DNA from: Closterium sp. Naga37s-1
Lineage: Eukaryota; Streptophyta; Zygnematophyceae; Desmidiales; Closteriaceae
DNA length: 64,000 nucleotides
Assembly: GCA_947471745.1 (NCBI GenBank)
Contig: CANJKZ010000960.1
Location: 248,001 to 312,000, forward strand
Direction of reading: 5' to 3'
In this document: positions 18,807 to 30,339 of the stretch, piece by piece
How the letters are laid out: each line of letters begins with the position of its first letter
How positions within the stretch are numbered: the first letter of the stretch is position 1
The notes under the pieces: model-generated
The model's input: the letters and a program-made list of their open reading frames with translations, nothing else
What the model was told of the DNA's origin: nothing
The model's database searches: none
Position numbers and translations under genes: made by a program

Positions 18807-21800
18807 ATGGCTTCGCTTCGGGTTCTCGCGTTTGATCATGAGGGCAGACCGGTTCAGTTTGACACGTGGCTAGACGACCTGCAACTGTACCTACTGAGCG
18901 ATTCTAAGGACAGTGTCTCGCTGTCTGACCTAGCGTCAGGCGCTGCTACTGCCCCCCCCGCCACAGCCGACAGTTCGACTCGCTCACAGTGGCTTACTCG
19001 TGACGCTGCTGCCCGCTTAGCCATTCGCAACCACCTGCCCTTAGCTGAATGCGCTCACTTTGGACAGCACAGGACAGCACAGGCACTGTACGACGCTGTA
19101 GTCGCTCGCTACTCCTCCCCTGCCATTGCTGCTCTAGGCCGCCTCCTTCTACCCTACCTGTTCCCCGAGCTGTCCGCCTTTACCACAGTCGAGGACCTGG
19201 TTTCCCACCTTCGCACTAGTGACGCTCGCTACCGCGCTGCCGTCCCTGCTGAGTTCCTTGACAGGAACCCGCCCCCGATGAACATCACTCTCTACTTTAT
19301 AGTCACCCGCCTCCCTGACTCTCTTCGCTCTGTCAGGGACCACTTCCTCTCTCTTGACCCCACCTCCCTCACTGTTGACCTCCTCGGGCAGCATCTCTTC
19401 GCAGATGAGACTAGTGTAGTTGCTGTAGGTGCTGCTCATGGCACTCCGCGCCCGCCCTTCTTTGAGGGGTGTTCCCCCTCCCCCCTTGCCCCCTCCTACG
19501 CCTCTGCTGCTGCTGCAGACGCCTCTGTTCCTGAGGACGTCGGGGCTGCTTCTGCTAGTGCGAAGCGCCGCGGCAGCAAGGGCAAGGGTGGCCGGGGTGG
19601 TGGAGGTGGCAGCGGCGGTGGTGGAGGTGGCAGCGGGAGTGGTCGTGGGGGCAGCAGTGGAGGTGGTGGCGGCGGTGGGGCTGTTGGCGGGAGTGGGGGC
19701 TCTGGTGGCGGTGGTGGAGGCAGCGGTGGGAGTGGCGGCAGTGGAGGCGGTGGGACTGGTAGTGGTGGGACTGACGCTCGGCGTGTCGGTTCTGGGGGTG
19801 GCCAGCGTCAGCAGGAGCAGCGTCGGAGCAAGACCCTGTCTCCTCAGCAGCCTCGTGAGTGGTTTCTGTGTGGGGCGTCCGGGGGTAGTTGCCCGTATGT
19901 CATCCGCACGGGTGACCGTGCTGGTCAGACTTGCGGGCGGCCCCATACTCAGCACCGCTGCTTCTCCCGCCTCGACTACGCTTGGCGTGCTAAGTTTGGT
20001 GACGACGTCGAGCTCCCTCGCTGGGCAGATCTGCTTAAGTCTAGGATTGCTATCTTTGACTTAGACTTTGATGCTCTTCTTTCTTCTATGTATGCTTTGT
20101 CTGTTAGTGCTGAGGGTGACTGTTACCGGTGTGTGCCACCTGACCCAGGTATAGCGGCTACTGCTCTAGGTGCTAGTGCGTCTGGTACTCCCCCTGGTAC
20201 TGCGCCTGCTTAGGCCTTGCACACTTTCACGTTTGACTCCGACGCCTCGCGCTGTTTCTTTCGTGACAGTACCACTCTCACTCCTCTCCCTGCACCTCTC
20301 CTGGTCAGACTGGCTGACCCCTCTGGGGGCCCGGTCTTTGCCCGTTCCTCCACTGTCCTCCCGTGTCCGGCGGTTCCGTCTGGCTTACTGTCAGGTCTTC
20401 ACCTCCCCTCGTTCTCTACGAACTTGGTGAGTACCGCTGCCCTCCAGGATGCGATCGTCACTACCACCACTCCTGGGGGTCAGCGTGTGTCGATCTGCAC
20501 GTGCACACGGACGGGCCGTCACCTGGCCACGTTCACTCGTCGGCTAGGGTCGAGTCTGTACACACTCGATACCGAGCCTTCTCAGGTAGCTGCGTCTGGC
20601 TCGTGTCGCCTCCTTTCGCACCAGACTCTTCTGTGGCACCACTGCTTGGGTCACTTCTCCCTGCCTCGTCTTCGTGGCATGCACTCTCGTCTTCTTGTCT
20701 CTGGTCTCCCCAGGTCTCTGCCTCCCCTGCCGCCCTCGCCTGCCCCGCCCTGCCTCCCTTGCGTCGAGGGGCGGCAGCGCGCCGCTCCTCACTCCTCCTC
20801 GTTTCCCCCGACGACTGCTCCCCTGCAGACTCTCCACATGGACGTGTTGGGTCCAGCCCGCGTCAGTGTTGGATGCACGTCATTTTGAGTGCATGTCATC
20901 CTAACGTCCTGCCAAGTGCTCGTGCTATTCATGCGTGCATTGTTTGCATGAGCATTTGTCATTGTGCATGGCTGTTGGATTTTACCATCTCTGTGTTTTC
21001 TCCAAGTTTAAATGCTTGATCATGCAGGAGAAATCCAGAGCTTTCCAACGATACCAAGATCGCCCAAGTTACAAGATTTCCAAGACTTGGATTTCTTATT
21101 ACCTTTTAAGGTTATATCTAATTTGGGTGATTACTTGGGACATGACTATAAAGGGATCTTTGGTTGGATGGTTAGGGAAGGCAACTTTGACTTTTGGACT
21201 GGGGTGGCTAGAAGTTTCTAGCATGGGTTGCGAATGTTGCAACACCTAGGCAAAATCCAACTAGATTGGATTTTGCATGTGACACCTCAAGGACCTCATG
21301 ATGAGGGTTGCATCCTTGCTGCTAGGAAGGTTCCTACCATCCTTCCCAAGCTCTTGGAGAACCCCTTCCCTCTCATGGTTCTCTTGGAGTCCCCAACCCC
21401 AACATTCCATGCCTTAATGTTTGTACTTCCTCTACCATTCTAGTCATGCGGTTGCTGGACGTTTTTACTTGGTTCTCACTCTATAGACCATCTTAACGAC
21501 TGATTCAACTTGGAGATGGTAGCTTAGGCTAAGGCGCACAATCCTATTGAGCGAATTTGCGTTTAGTTGAGAATTGAGTTCGTCGTAAGCTCTCAAAGTG
21601 ACGGATCATGAACAACAGTCAGTGGACAGGACCGCGGGCGCTACTTTCTGCTAGTAGTTGACGACTACACGCGGTACACCACGGTCTTTCCCTTGCGCAG
21701 CAAGGGTCAGGTCGCTGATGTCTTGATCCCTTGGATCCACACAGTCCGTCTCCAGCTCCGCAAGCGGTTCGGCCAGGACCTTCCTATCCTGCGTCTGCAC

Positions 21801-24800
21801 TCTGACAGAGGTGGTGAGTTCTATTCCAACCTCTTGCGGGACTTTTGTCGTGGGGAGGGCATTCTCCAGTCGTTCACGCTTCCGGACTCCCCTCAGCAAA
21901 ATGGGATTGCTGAGCGCCGCATTGGCTTAGTCATGGAGGTCGCTCGTACCTCCATGATTCATGCGGCCGCTCCCCATTTTGTGTGGCCGTTTGCGGTCCG
22001 GTACGCTGCGCATTAGCTCAACCTCTGGCCCCGTGTCTCCTTACCGGAGACATCGCCCACACTGCGTTGGAAGGGGGAGGTTGGCGATGCGTCGGTGTTC
22101 CGGGTCTGGGGATCTCGTGCCTTTGTTCGCAATGCGTCGGCGGACAAGCTCTCCCCTCGTGCTATCCCCTGCGTCTTCCTTGGCTTTGTCCCCGACGCGC
22201 CTGGCTGGCAGTTTTACCACCCCACCTCGCGCCGTGTCTTCCCTTCTCAGGACATCACGTTTGACGAGTTGGTTCCCTTTTACCGCCTCTTCCCCTACCG
22301 CTCTGCCCCTCCTCCGCCCCCGCCGTTCTTCATTGCTCCCGGCCCCCCTATGGTAGACCCCCTCGCGCCCCAGGGTCCTGCTCCCTCAGGTGTGTCTCAG
22401 GTAGAGCCTCTCCCTGGTCCTGCGCCTGTTCAGGTAGCTGTCGACTCAGATGCTGCTCGAGGTGCTGCGTCTGGGGGTGCGGAGCCTGGGGGTGCGGAGT
22501 CTGAGGGTGCTGAGACTGGGGGTGCTGAGCCTAGGGGTATTGAGACTGGGGGTGCTGAGCCTGGGGGTGCTGCGACTGGGAGTGGTGAGCCTGGGGGTGC
22601 TGAGTCTGAGGGTGTTGAGCCTGGGGGTGCCGCGTCGGAGGGTGCGGAGTCTGGATTTGCGGAGCCTCAGGATGCTACTTTGTCTGGAGGTTCTGCTGGT
22701 GCTTTGCCGAGACTGTCTCTGCAGTAGTTGTGTGAGTGGTTTGTTCGGCGTACGCGCATTCGGAGTGGAGCTTCTGGGGCTGGAGGTGCTGGCGCTGCTG
22801 GAGCTGGAGGTACTAGAGTTGCTGCTGAAGCTGGTGTTACTGGAGGTACTGCGACCACTGGTCCTAAAGGTGCTCGTACCCGGGATACTGGAGTTGCCGG
22901 GAGTGGTGGTGTTGAGGGTGCTGGAGCGGGAGACCTTACAGAGTCTGGTAATACTAGCGCTGGTGGCGCTGGAGCTGGAGGAGCTGGAGTTGGTGGCCCT
23001 GGCGCAGGAGGCGCTGGAGTTGGAGCCCCTGGTGTTGGAGGTGCTGGAGCTGGAGGAGCTGGAGCTGTTGACCCTGGTGGCCCTGTGCGGCCGCGACCGT
23101 ACTTCGTTCCCCTGCTCTAGCCGGTTCTTGGTACCCTACCTCCTGCTGCCCTTACTCCTCCCCTCCTGTGTCCCCCGCCTGACCAGTCGCAGCCACTGTT
23201 ACAGCCAACCTCTCCACTGCCTGCTCCTTCTCCTTACACTGAGCAGTCCGGCTGTCTTACAGAGGGTCGTGAGCCTGTGTCTCGTCCTGTCTCGCCTGTT
23301 TGCACTGCTCGTCGCGTTCCTCGTTCGCGTCCTCCTCCCGTCCCTCGCACGCACGCTATGACCCTTCGTCCTTCCTCTGTTCCTCAACGTGTTCCTCTGC
23401 AGGCTCCTCCTGAGTCCTCTCTTCCTGAGGTCCCTGACCCTGAGTCTGACCGCGCTCGTGCTGCCAGTCCCACTGTCTCTCGTCTCCTTGCCACTGCTGT
23501 CACTGTCCCCTCTTTTGAGTCTGCTGCTGCGTCTGCTCTCGTTGCTGAGCTGCTTGACTTTGCTGCTGCCTGTCGTCTAGACTACGCCTCTGCTCTTGTT
23601 GCTGAGTCTGCGTCTGCCAGTCCTCCGCCCATCGGGGGTGAGTGTGCTCTTGGCACGGACGTCCTTGAGGACAGACAGGAGGACTTTGAGTGTCTTGCAG
23701 CTGCTGTACCTTATTTCGCTTCCATGCTGCTTGCCCCTGAGGGAGACCTGGATGCACCAGACATCCCGACCCCGTGGTCTTACGCAGAGGCGATTACGGG
23801 TCCTTACTCCTCTCGATGGCAGGCAGCCATGGATGGCGAGATGGCATCCTGGAAGTCCACAGGCACCTACGTCGATGAGGTTCCCTCACCTAGGGCGAAC
23901 ATAGTCGATGGCATTGGATCTTCAGGGTGAAGCGGCCGCCGGGTTCTCCGCCTGCCTTCAAGGCGTGTTACGTTGCTAGAGGCTTCAGACGGCGACAGGG
24001 AGTTGACTTCTTCCAGACCTTCTCCCCCACCCCGAAGATGACTACTCTTCGGGTGTTGCTGCACGTCGCTGCTCAGCGTGACTACGAGTTGCACTCTCTG
24101 GACTTCAGCACAGCTTTCGTGCAGGGCAGCCTGCACGAGGAGATCTGGTTGCGCCGCCCACCTAGTTTCACTGAGTCTTTTCCTGCAGGTACTCAATGGA
24201 GTCTTCGGCGGCCAGTCTACGGTCTCCGCCAGGCGCCTCGCGAGTGGCACGACACAGTGAGGACTAAACTTGGGGGTCTTGGGTTTGCTCCTGCTACTGC
24301 TGACCCGTCGCTGTTTCTACGCACCGACACCTCGCTGCCGCCGTTCTACGTCCTTGTCTACGTTGATGACCTCGTCTTTGCCACTGCTGACACTGAGGCA
24401 CTGACTCTTGTGAAGTTGGAACTGCAAAAGAGACACACCTGCACTGACCTGGGTGAACTGCGCAGCTATCTTGGCTTGCAGATCACTCGGGATAGAGCTC
24501 GGCGCACCATTACCCTGACTCAGTCACACATGGTGCACTAGGTCCTTGAGCGTTTCGGCTTCTAGGTCTCCTCGCCACAGCTCACTCCTCTGTCTACAAG
24601 CCACTCGCTCTCAGCTCCACCTTCGAACGAGTCCGTAGAGCCGAGTGGTCCGTACCCAGAGCTTGTGGGTTGCCTCATGTACCTGATGACATGCACTCGA
24701 CCCGACCTCGCATACCCTCTCAGCCTCCTGGCTTGCTACGTGGCTCCCGGTAGGCACCGAATGGTGCACTGGGATGCTGCGAAGAGGGTACTGCGTTACA

Positions 24801-25330
24801 TGTGCAGTACGTCAGGCATGGGGCTCGTGCTTGAAGGACGGGGTCCAGTTGTCCTCACCAATCACGCAGACGCCTCCTGGGTTGATGACTCAGCTACGCA
24901 GCGGTCGTCACAGGGTTACACCTTCAGCCTTGGTTCCGGCTCTGTTTCTTGGCGGTCTACCCGCTCGTCTTTGGTTCTCAGCTCCTGTTGTGAGGCTGAG
25001 ATCTATGCCGGGGCCATGGCTACTCAGGAGCTACGCTGGCTCACCTATCTGCTGACCGAATTGGGAGAGCAGCCTCGTTCGCCTCCAGTTCTGTTCGTAG
25101 ACAACAAGGCCATGATTGCCTTGTGTCAGGAGCACAGAACGAAGCACATTGCTCTGCGATACTTCCTTGCTCGAGAGTTCCAGCAGCGTGGCCTGCTTCG
25201 TCTTGCGTACGTGGCCACTCGGGCCAACATTGCTGATGTCTTCACCAAGGCACTTCCGCCTGGTGATCATCAGCGCTTTGTTACTGTGTTAGGCCTTGTG
25301 CCTACTTTGCCTCACTTGCTTACTGCTTGA
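18807..25330 (+). pseudogene. A3 gag-pol, multiple stops, interrupted by a solo LTR
   Basis: Gag (18807-20213) has the N-terminal domain, a poly-Gly tract and the C-X13-C-X3-H-X4-C knuckle (19890-19961). It ends at a TAG (20211-20213) where related copies read through. The PR active site reads D-S-D (20235-20243) in place of D-S-G. The pre-integrase region (LLWHHCLGH, CLPCVEGRQ) and the first IN Asp (HMDVLGP) precede the solo LTR at 20867. IN resumes at 21618 with LHSDRGGEF and QQNGIAERR, then TAG at 22014-22016. A Gly/Ala-rich spacer, frame changes and a TAG at 22725-22727 follow. RT has a 1-bp loss near 23912 and TAG codons at 24539-24541 and near 24563. RNase H (24665-25330) keeps CEAEIY and VDNKAM and ends at the natural TGA. 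Confidence 0.9.
20867..21617 (+). mobile_element. Solo LTR of an unrelated LTR retrotransposon, 751 bp
   Basis: It is bounded by TGTTG...CAACA and flanked by a perfect 5-bp TSD GTCAG (20862-20866, 21618-21622) inside the A3 integrase coding region. It is AT-richer than its surroundings, has no protein homology and is unlike families A-E. A TATAAAG at 21147-21153 suggests plus orientation. Size and ends fit an LTR left by LTR-LTR recombination; a small non-autonomous element is the alternative. Family is not determined. Confidence 0.82.
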
Positions 25331-25556
25331 TTTTGCTTTTACTGTGATCTATATATATACTTGCATGCTTGCACTTGCTAGGGTATGATCACTGTACTGT
25401 TTGTTCTCTTTATATAACTCTGCATGTGAACTGGCCTTGTGGCCCTTTGCTTGTGCTCGGACTGTGTGGTGGGTTTGTGATCCACCCTGAGATTGCTTTG
25501 CTTTTCTTGACTGGTCTTGTGACCACTTGTTCTCCCCCACTTTGCCTATGGGGGTG
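25331..25556 (+). other. A3 3' UTR with polypurine tract
   Basis: Noncoding and similar to the 3' UTR of the intact B element (37649-37877), ending CCTATGGGGGTG right before the LTR. The G-run is the likely plus-strand primer. Confidence 0.75.
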
Positions 25557-25688
25557 TGTCAGAACATTATAGCTTATACATTTGTGTAGGCTGTAGTGGG
25601 GTAGCCCATAAAGGGTACAACCCAATAAGGGTTAGTACTTGTACCCAACTCTTTGCTAGTTCATTCATTCTCGTTCGTTATTCTGACA
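25557..25688 (+). repeat. Family A 3' LTR (A3)
   Basis: 132 bp, TGTCAGAA...TTCTGACA, followed by the second TSD copy GGGCT. Confidence 0.94.
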
Positions 25689-26206
25689 GGGCTAGGGGTC
25701 GACGGGGGCCGAGCGCGAGGGTTAGGTGCGACGGGGCTGGGCGAGAGGGCTAGGGGTCGATGGGGGGCCGAGCGCGGGCTAGGGGTCGACGGGCCGGGCG
25801 CGGGCTAGGGGTCGACGGGGCCGGGCACGGGCTAGGGGTCGACGGGGCCGGGCGCATGGCTAGGGGTCGACGGGGGCCGAGCGCGAGGGCTAGGGGCGAC
25901 GGGGCCGGGCGCGAGGGCTAGGGGCAACGGGGCCGGGCGCGAGGGCTAGGGTCGACGGGGTCGAGCGCGAGGGCTAGGGTCGACAGGGCCAGGGCGCGCG
26001 GGCTAGGGTCGACGGGGCTGGGCGCGAGGGCTAGGGGCGACGAGCTTTTGGGCGCGTGGGCTAGGGCCTACGGGTCGGCTAGGGGCGACGGGCCTAGGGG
26101 TGACGAGCAGAGGGGTGACACGAGGGTCGCTAGGGGCTGCTAGTGGGGCAGCGAAGTGGTGGGCCCAAGGAAAACCGGTCTGAGCGGAGGACCTGCTCTG
26201 AAACCA
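25689..26206 (-). repeat. A2 leader (proximal part), box and PBS
   Basis: GCTAGGGGTCGACGGGGCCG-type units run from 25694 to about 26090. The GGGCCCACCAC box is at 26166-26156 (minus) and the PBS TGGTTTCAGAGCAGG at 26206-26192 (minus), beside the LTR. No gene. Confidence 0.8.
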
Positions 26207-26328
26207 TGTCAAGAGAATGAATGAACTATGAAACAGTTGGGTACAAGTACTAACCCTAATTGTGTTGTACCCCTGATGCGCTACCCCACTATAGCCTATA
26301 TATATGTAAAAGCTATAATGTTCTGACA
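26207..26328 (-). repeat. Family A 5' LTR (A2)
   Basis: 122 bp, minus-strand TGTCAGAA...CTTGACA, slightly shorter than the other A LTRs. The bases between it and the next element (26329-26381) are unassigned. Confidence 0.9.
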
Positions 26329-26381
26329 ATGATAACTTCAGATTACGTGGGGTCCACGAGGTCGCGATGGTTGGGTGTTGG

Positions 26382-26837
26382 TGTTGGAGGAACCAAGGGT
26401 TATGAAAACATTCTCAAAGGTTCTCCTTAGTGAACCGCTTCGTAACGGAGCAGCGCAGCTATACTAGTACCGCGTTAGCTTGTATAGAGCACGTGAAGTT
26501 CAACAACCACGTGCAGGTCAACAGTCGCGGGAAAGTCAATGGTCGCGACTGTTGACCACCTCGCAACTGTAATAGGAGGTTACACGCTGCAACTCGGCAA
26601 CTGTCGAGTATTGCAATAGTCGCGGTTATGGTAGGAATGCAAAAAAAAAAAAAAAAAGGAAATGTACTCCTCATAGTATATGGCTAGCTAGGAATGCTAT
26701 ACATTTCTCTTGTAATGCTATCTTAATCATATTGTTCTCTTTCAATTATTATAAAAAGGTCATTCCACACCTTCATAGTCTTCCTCATAACTTGGTTAGC
26801 CTTATCCTATCCACTACGATTCTTGGTTATATCAACA
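26382..26837 (+). repeat. Family C 5' LTR
   Basis: 456 bp, TGTTGGAGGAACC...TATATCAACA, with an A-run near 26641-26657. It aligns with 39848-40315. Confidence 0.88.
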
Positions 26838-26852
26838 TGGTATGAGAGCACG
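26838..26852 (+). promoter_or_regulatory. Family C primer-binding site
   Basis: TGGTATGAGAGCACG directly after the LTR, matching the initiator tRNA-Met PBS core TGGTATCAGAGC with one mismatch. Confidence 0.82.
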
Positions 26853-27764
26853 GTTGGATTATGAGGCCTACCAAGTTCTTGTTCTTCCTAGAAAAAATCT
26901 TTATTAACTTACTCATTACAACACCATAGTTGCAACATTGCAAGTCACTACTCCGCGCTCGAGGAGCCATTCCTGAAGCTGCCCTCTGTGCCACACTCCT
27001 CTCCGAACAGCACGAGATCGACGTGTACAATAATAGAAATGGAAAAAAGACAGATTGGTGTTCCACGCTGACGCAACTGAAGGGGAGTCACATAAGAAAA
27101 AGGGGTATTTTTGCAAGTACTGCAAGAAAACGGGCCACACGATGGATCGTTGCTTCAAGCGCAAAGCTGCCATCGAAAGGCGCAACAACAACTCACCTGG
27201 TCAACAACATCAACCCTCAGTGTCTCCTTCAACGCCAGCAGCAACGGCGACCATGTCGCCACCTGCCGTCACGGGTACTTCGCAAGCTCCTGCGTGGATC
27301 TCATCCAAGGACAAAGGAAAAGGGACGATTTTTTTCTGCATGGCGCGCCACAGAGGTACTCGTTACTACAACAGGGTTCATTTTCTGACAATCGCAGCAA
27401 TTGGACCCATTGCACCAAGCCCGAACAACGATCCTACAATCGAACTATGGAGCAACAGAGTGACGACCCACCTGATTACAAGTTGCCTCCGAGCACGGCC
27501 GAATCCCCTCCTGGGTTTCCTTCGACTCACGAGAACATTCTCACGGGCTTCTACGTTCACCTTGACCGCATCGTCACTCCCAAGATCGTCAGCATCACGC
27601 GACAAAGCTGTGACAACTTCAATAGGTGGTATCTTGACAGCTGCTGCGGACAACACATGGTGGGATCAACGACATTCATTAGCAACTCAAAGTGAATGCG
27701 ATGACCGTGCGAAATAACTGTCGCAAAAAGCAATCGACTGAAGGCTTACGACATTGGAGAAATT
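26853..27764 (+). pseudogene. Family C gag C-terminus and protease start, broken
   Basis: A canonical CX2CX4HX4C zinc knuckle (CKYCKKTGHTMDRC) is encoded at 27112-27153. The PR start [12 protein letters not shown] lies in a different frame, with the active-site triplet D-S-C at 27636-27644, so there is a frameshift between them. Only about 270 bp separate the PBS from the knuckle, too little for a full gag N-terminal domain, so that part is deleted. The PR is cut at 27764 by the B insertion and resumes at 38017 after the second TSD copy. The host family differs from A, B and D, which have a longer-spaced knuckle and Gly-rich gag. Confidence 0.85.
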
Positions 27765-28037
27765 TGTCAAACTTATATCTGCTATGGTCTATTTGTGAGA
27801 ATGATAGACGAAAGAATGATTGAATTAGGAAATGAGAAGGGTACAAGTAGGAAACACATAAGTGTTGTACCCTCTAAGGACTACCCCACTACAGCCTAGA
27901 CCGACTATAGTAAATATATGTTTGACACTATTTAGGCTGTAGTGGGGTAGTTCTTAGAGGGTACAACACTTATGTGTTTCCTATTTGTACCCATCTCATT
28001 TTCTAGTTTATCCATTCTTTCGTCAATCCTTCTCAGA
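27765..28037 (+). repeat. Outer 5' LTR of B1, interrupted
   Basis: The LTR halves 27765-27793 and 27933-28037 join into a normal family B LTR of about 134 bp. The end reads CTCAGA rather than CTCACA, a point change in the terminal CA. A solo LTR and its TSD copy account for the extra length. Confidence 0.92.
27794..27927 (-). mobile_element. Solo family B LTR, antisense, inside the B1 5' LTR
   Basis: 134 bp. Its reverse complement begins TGTCAAAC and ends TTCTCACA. The 5-bp TSD CTATT is at 27789-27793 and 27928-27932. It is a diverged B-type LTR left after LTR-LTR recombination of an element inserted in the opposite orientation. Confidence 0.92.
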
Positions 28038-29244
28038 TGGTATAGAGCTAGTTTCGAGAATTTTTAAAAAGGGCCCACCACTGAAATTCGTCACTGCTTG
28101 CTCGACGCGCGCGTCGCGCCTTCCCTTCGAGGCCCGTCGCGGCCCCTGCGCCTGCCCTTAGAGCCAGCGCCCGCCCCGTAAGGCCCCGTAAGGCCCCCTT
28201 TTCCGGCCCCGTAAGGCCCCGTAAGGCCCCTTAAGGCCCCGTTTATGGCCCCGTAAGGCCCCGTTAGGCCCCGTAAGGCCCCGTAAGGCCCCGTTTACGG
28301 CCCCTTTTAATGCCCAGTAAGGCCCCGTAAGGCCCCGTAAGGCACCATTTACGGCCCCGTAAGGCCCCGTAAGGCCCCATTTACGGCCCCGTTAAAGGCC
28401 CCGTAAGGCACCGTAAGGCCCCGTCAGGCCCCGTAAGGCCTCGTTTACGGCCCCGTTTAAGGCCCCGTAAGGCCCCGTAAGGCCCCGTAAGGCCCCGTCA
28501 GGCCCCGTTTAAGGCCACGTAAGGCCCCGTAAGGCCCCGTCAGGCCCCGTGGCCCCGTTAGGCCCCGTACCGCCCCATAATGCCCCGTAAGGCCCCGTCA
28601 GGCCCCGTAAGGCCCTGTCAGGCCCCGTTAGAGGCCCCGTACGACCCCGTGAGGCCCAGTTCTCGGCCCCGTCAGGCCCCGTCAGGCCCTGCGCCGGCCC
28701 TGCTGCAGCCCTGTCGCACCTCTGCCCCGGCCCTGCTCCGACCCTGCCCCAGCCCTGCCCAGGCCCTGCCCCGGCCCTGCCCCGGCCCTGCCCCGGCCAT
28801 GCACCCTGCCCTGGCTCTGCCCCGGCCCTGCCCCGGCCCTGCCCCGGCCCTGCCCCGGCCCTGCTCCTGAACTGCCCCGGCCCTGCTCCTGAACTGCCCC
28901 GGCCCTGCCCCTGAACTGCCCCGGCCCTGGCCCGGCTCTGCCCCGGCCCTGCCCCGGCCCTGCTCCTGAACTGCCCCGGCCTTGCCCCTGAACTGCCCCG
29001 GCCCTGGCCCGGCTCTGCCCCGGCCCTGCCCCGGCCCTGCCCCGGCCCTGCTCCTGAACTGCCCCGGCCCTGCCCCGGCCCTGCTCCTGAACTGCCCCGG
29101 CCCTACCCCGGCCCTGCCCCAGCCTCTCCCCTGGTAAGAGCGCCGCGCTGCCGAGCCACACCGCCCTGCCGAGCTGCGCTGCCCTGCCTAGCCTGCTTAG
29201 CCGAGTTGCACTGCTGCTGCTGCTAGCCTGCTGCTTCTCCTGTC
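28038..29244 (+). repeat. B1 PBS and repeat-rich leader
   Basis: PBS TGGTATAGAGCTAG (28038-28051) and a GGGCCCACCAC box near 28071. A 10-bp GGCCCCGTAA array (about 28176-28680) and a 12-bp CCCCGGCCCTGC array (about 28690-29130) lead up to the gag ATG. The last 700 bp are nearly the same as 31090-31792. Confidence 0.87.
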
Positions 29245-30339
29245 ATGGCTAGTCTCAATGTTCTTACCTTTGATGCTGAGGGTCGAGCTGTTGACTTTGA
29301 GGTCTGGCTAGATGATCTGCAGCTTTTCCTACAGTGCGATAGCAAGGATGGTCTCTCACTGTTCGATCTCACGTCTGGCGCCTCTACTGCCCCTACTGCT
29401 GATGCTGACAGTACTGTTCGCTCGCAGTGGCTCACGCACGATGCTGCTGCTCGTCTTGCTGTGCGCAATCACCTGCCGTCTACTGAGCGCGCGCACTTTA
29501 GTCAGTACAAGAGTGCTAGGGCTCTGTACGACGCTGTAGTTGCACGCTACTCCTCCCCTACCACTGCTGCCCTCAGCCGCCTCATGCTGCCGTACCTTTT
29601 TCCTGACCTTGCCGCCTTTGCCACAGTTGCTGACCTAGTTGCTCACCTCCGCACTAGTGACGCTCGCTACCGCGCTGCCCTTCCCACTGAGTTTCTTCCC
29701 ACGAACTCCCCCCCCATGTACATCACCCTTTACTACCTAGTCACTCGCCTCCCTGACTCTCTCTCCTCAGTCAGGGATCACTTTCTCTCCCTTTGCCCTA
29801 CCGAGCTGACTGTCGACTTGCTAGAGGAGCGCCTTGCTGCAGCTGAGAAGAGTATCTTAGCTGTTGGGGCTTCCCGCGGCGACCGTCGCACCCCCTTCTT
29901 TGAGGGGTGTTCCCCTGTCCCCCTTCTCCCCTCTGTTGCCTCTGCTACTGCTGTCGACCTCGTTGGCACTGAGGAGGTCGGCGCTGCGTCTGCCCCTAGT
30001 GGGCGACGCCGCACTGGCAAGGGCAAGGGAAGCAAGGGTGGTAGAGGGGGCGGTGGAGGAAACGGTGGAGGAGGTGGAGGTGGTGGTGGGGGTGGTCCCG
30101 GGGGTGGGGGCGTCGGTGGCGGCAGTGGAGGCCGTGGAGGCGGTGGCGGAGGCGGTGGAGGCGGCGGCAGCGGTGGTGGAGGTAGCAGAGGAGGTGGTGA
30201 TGGTCGCGGTGCAGCCACGCAGCGTGGAGGCCTTGGTGGCGGCCAGCGTCAGCAGCAGCTGCGCACCCGTGAGACCCCGTCTGTTCAGCAGCTTCGTGAG
30301 TGGTACGCTGGGCGTGGGAGGTCTGGGGGTGCAGGTCCC
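29245..30339 (+). pseudogene. B1 gag, truncated by the inner B2 LTR
   Basis: The gag frame is open from ATG 29245 through the N-terminal domain (MASLNVLTFDAEGRAVDFEV) and the poly-Gly tract (about residues 258-330). It is cut at GGAGPC, just at the first Cys of the knuckle, by the LTR starting at 30340. The frame runs a few codons into the LTR (stop at 30376-30378). A His replaces Arg in LTHDAAARL relative to the intact copy. The knuckle, PR, IN and RT of B1 are absent. Confidence 0.92.

Larger units (their letters stand above)
17646..25688 (+). mobile_element. Family A copia element A3, full-length but decayed
   Basis: Structurally complete: 5' LTR (17646-17777), PBS, leader, gag-PR-IN-RT-RH (18807-25330), 3' UTR and 3' LTR (25557-25688). 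The TSD GGGCT is at 17641-17645 and 25689-25693. The LTRs differ at about 5 of 132 sites by hand count. The coding region has many in-frame stops and frameshifts, and a 751-bp solo LTR interrupts it at 20867-21617. It should not be able to move on its own. Confidence 0.93.
17345..26328 (-). mobile_element. Family A element A2 remnant (LTR, PBS, leader only), split by A3
   Basis: Minus-strand order: 5' LTR (26328-26207), PBS, GGGCCCACCAC box (26166-26156), and leader tandem repeats 26155-25689. These continue at 17645-17345 after removal of the nested element A3, whose TSD GGGCT brackets the join. The leader ends at 17345 without reaching gag, so all coding sequence and the 3' LTR are missing. 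Confidence 0.82.

Noticed and set aside
21012-21443. Short open frames inside the 751-bp insert
   Set aside because: No recognisable protein; the insert is a TSD-flanked LTR and the frames are short and overlapping.
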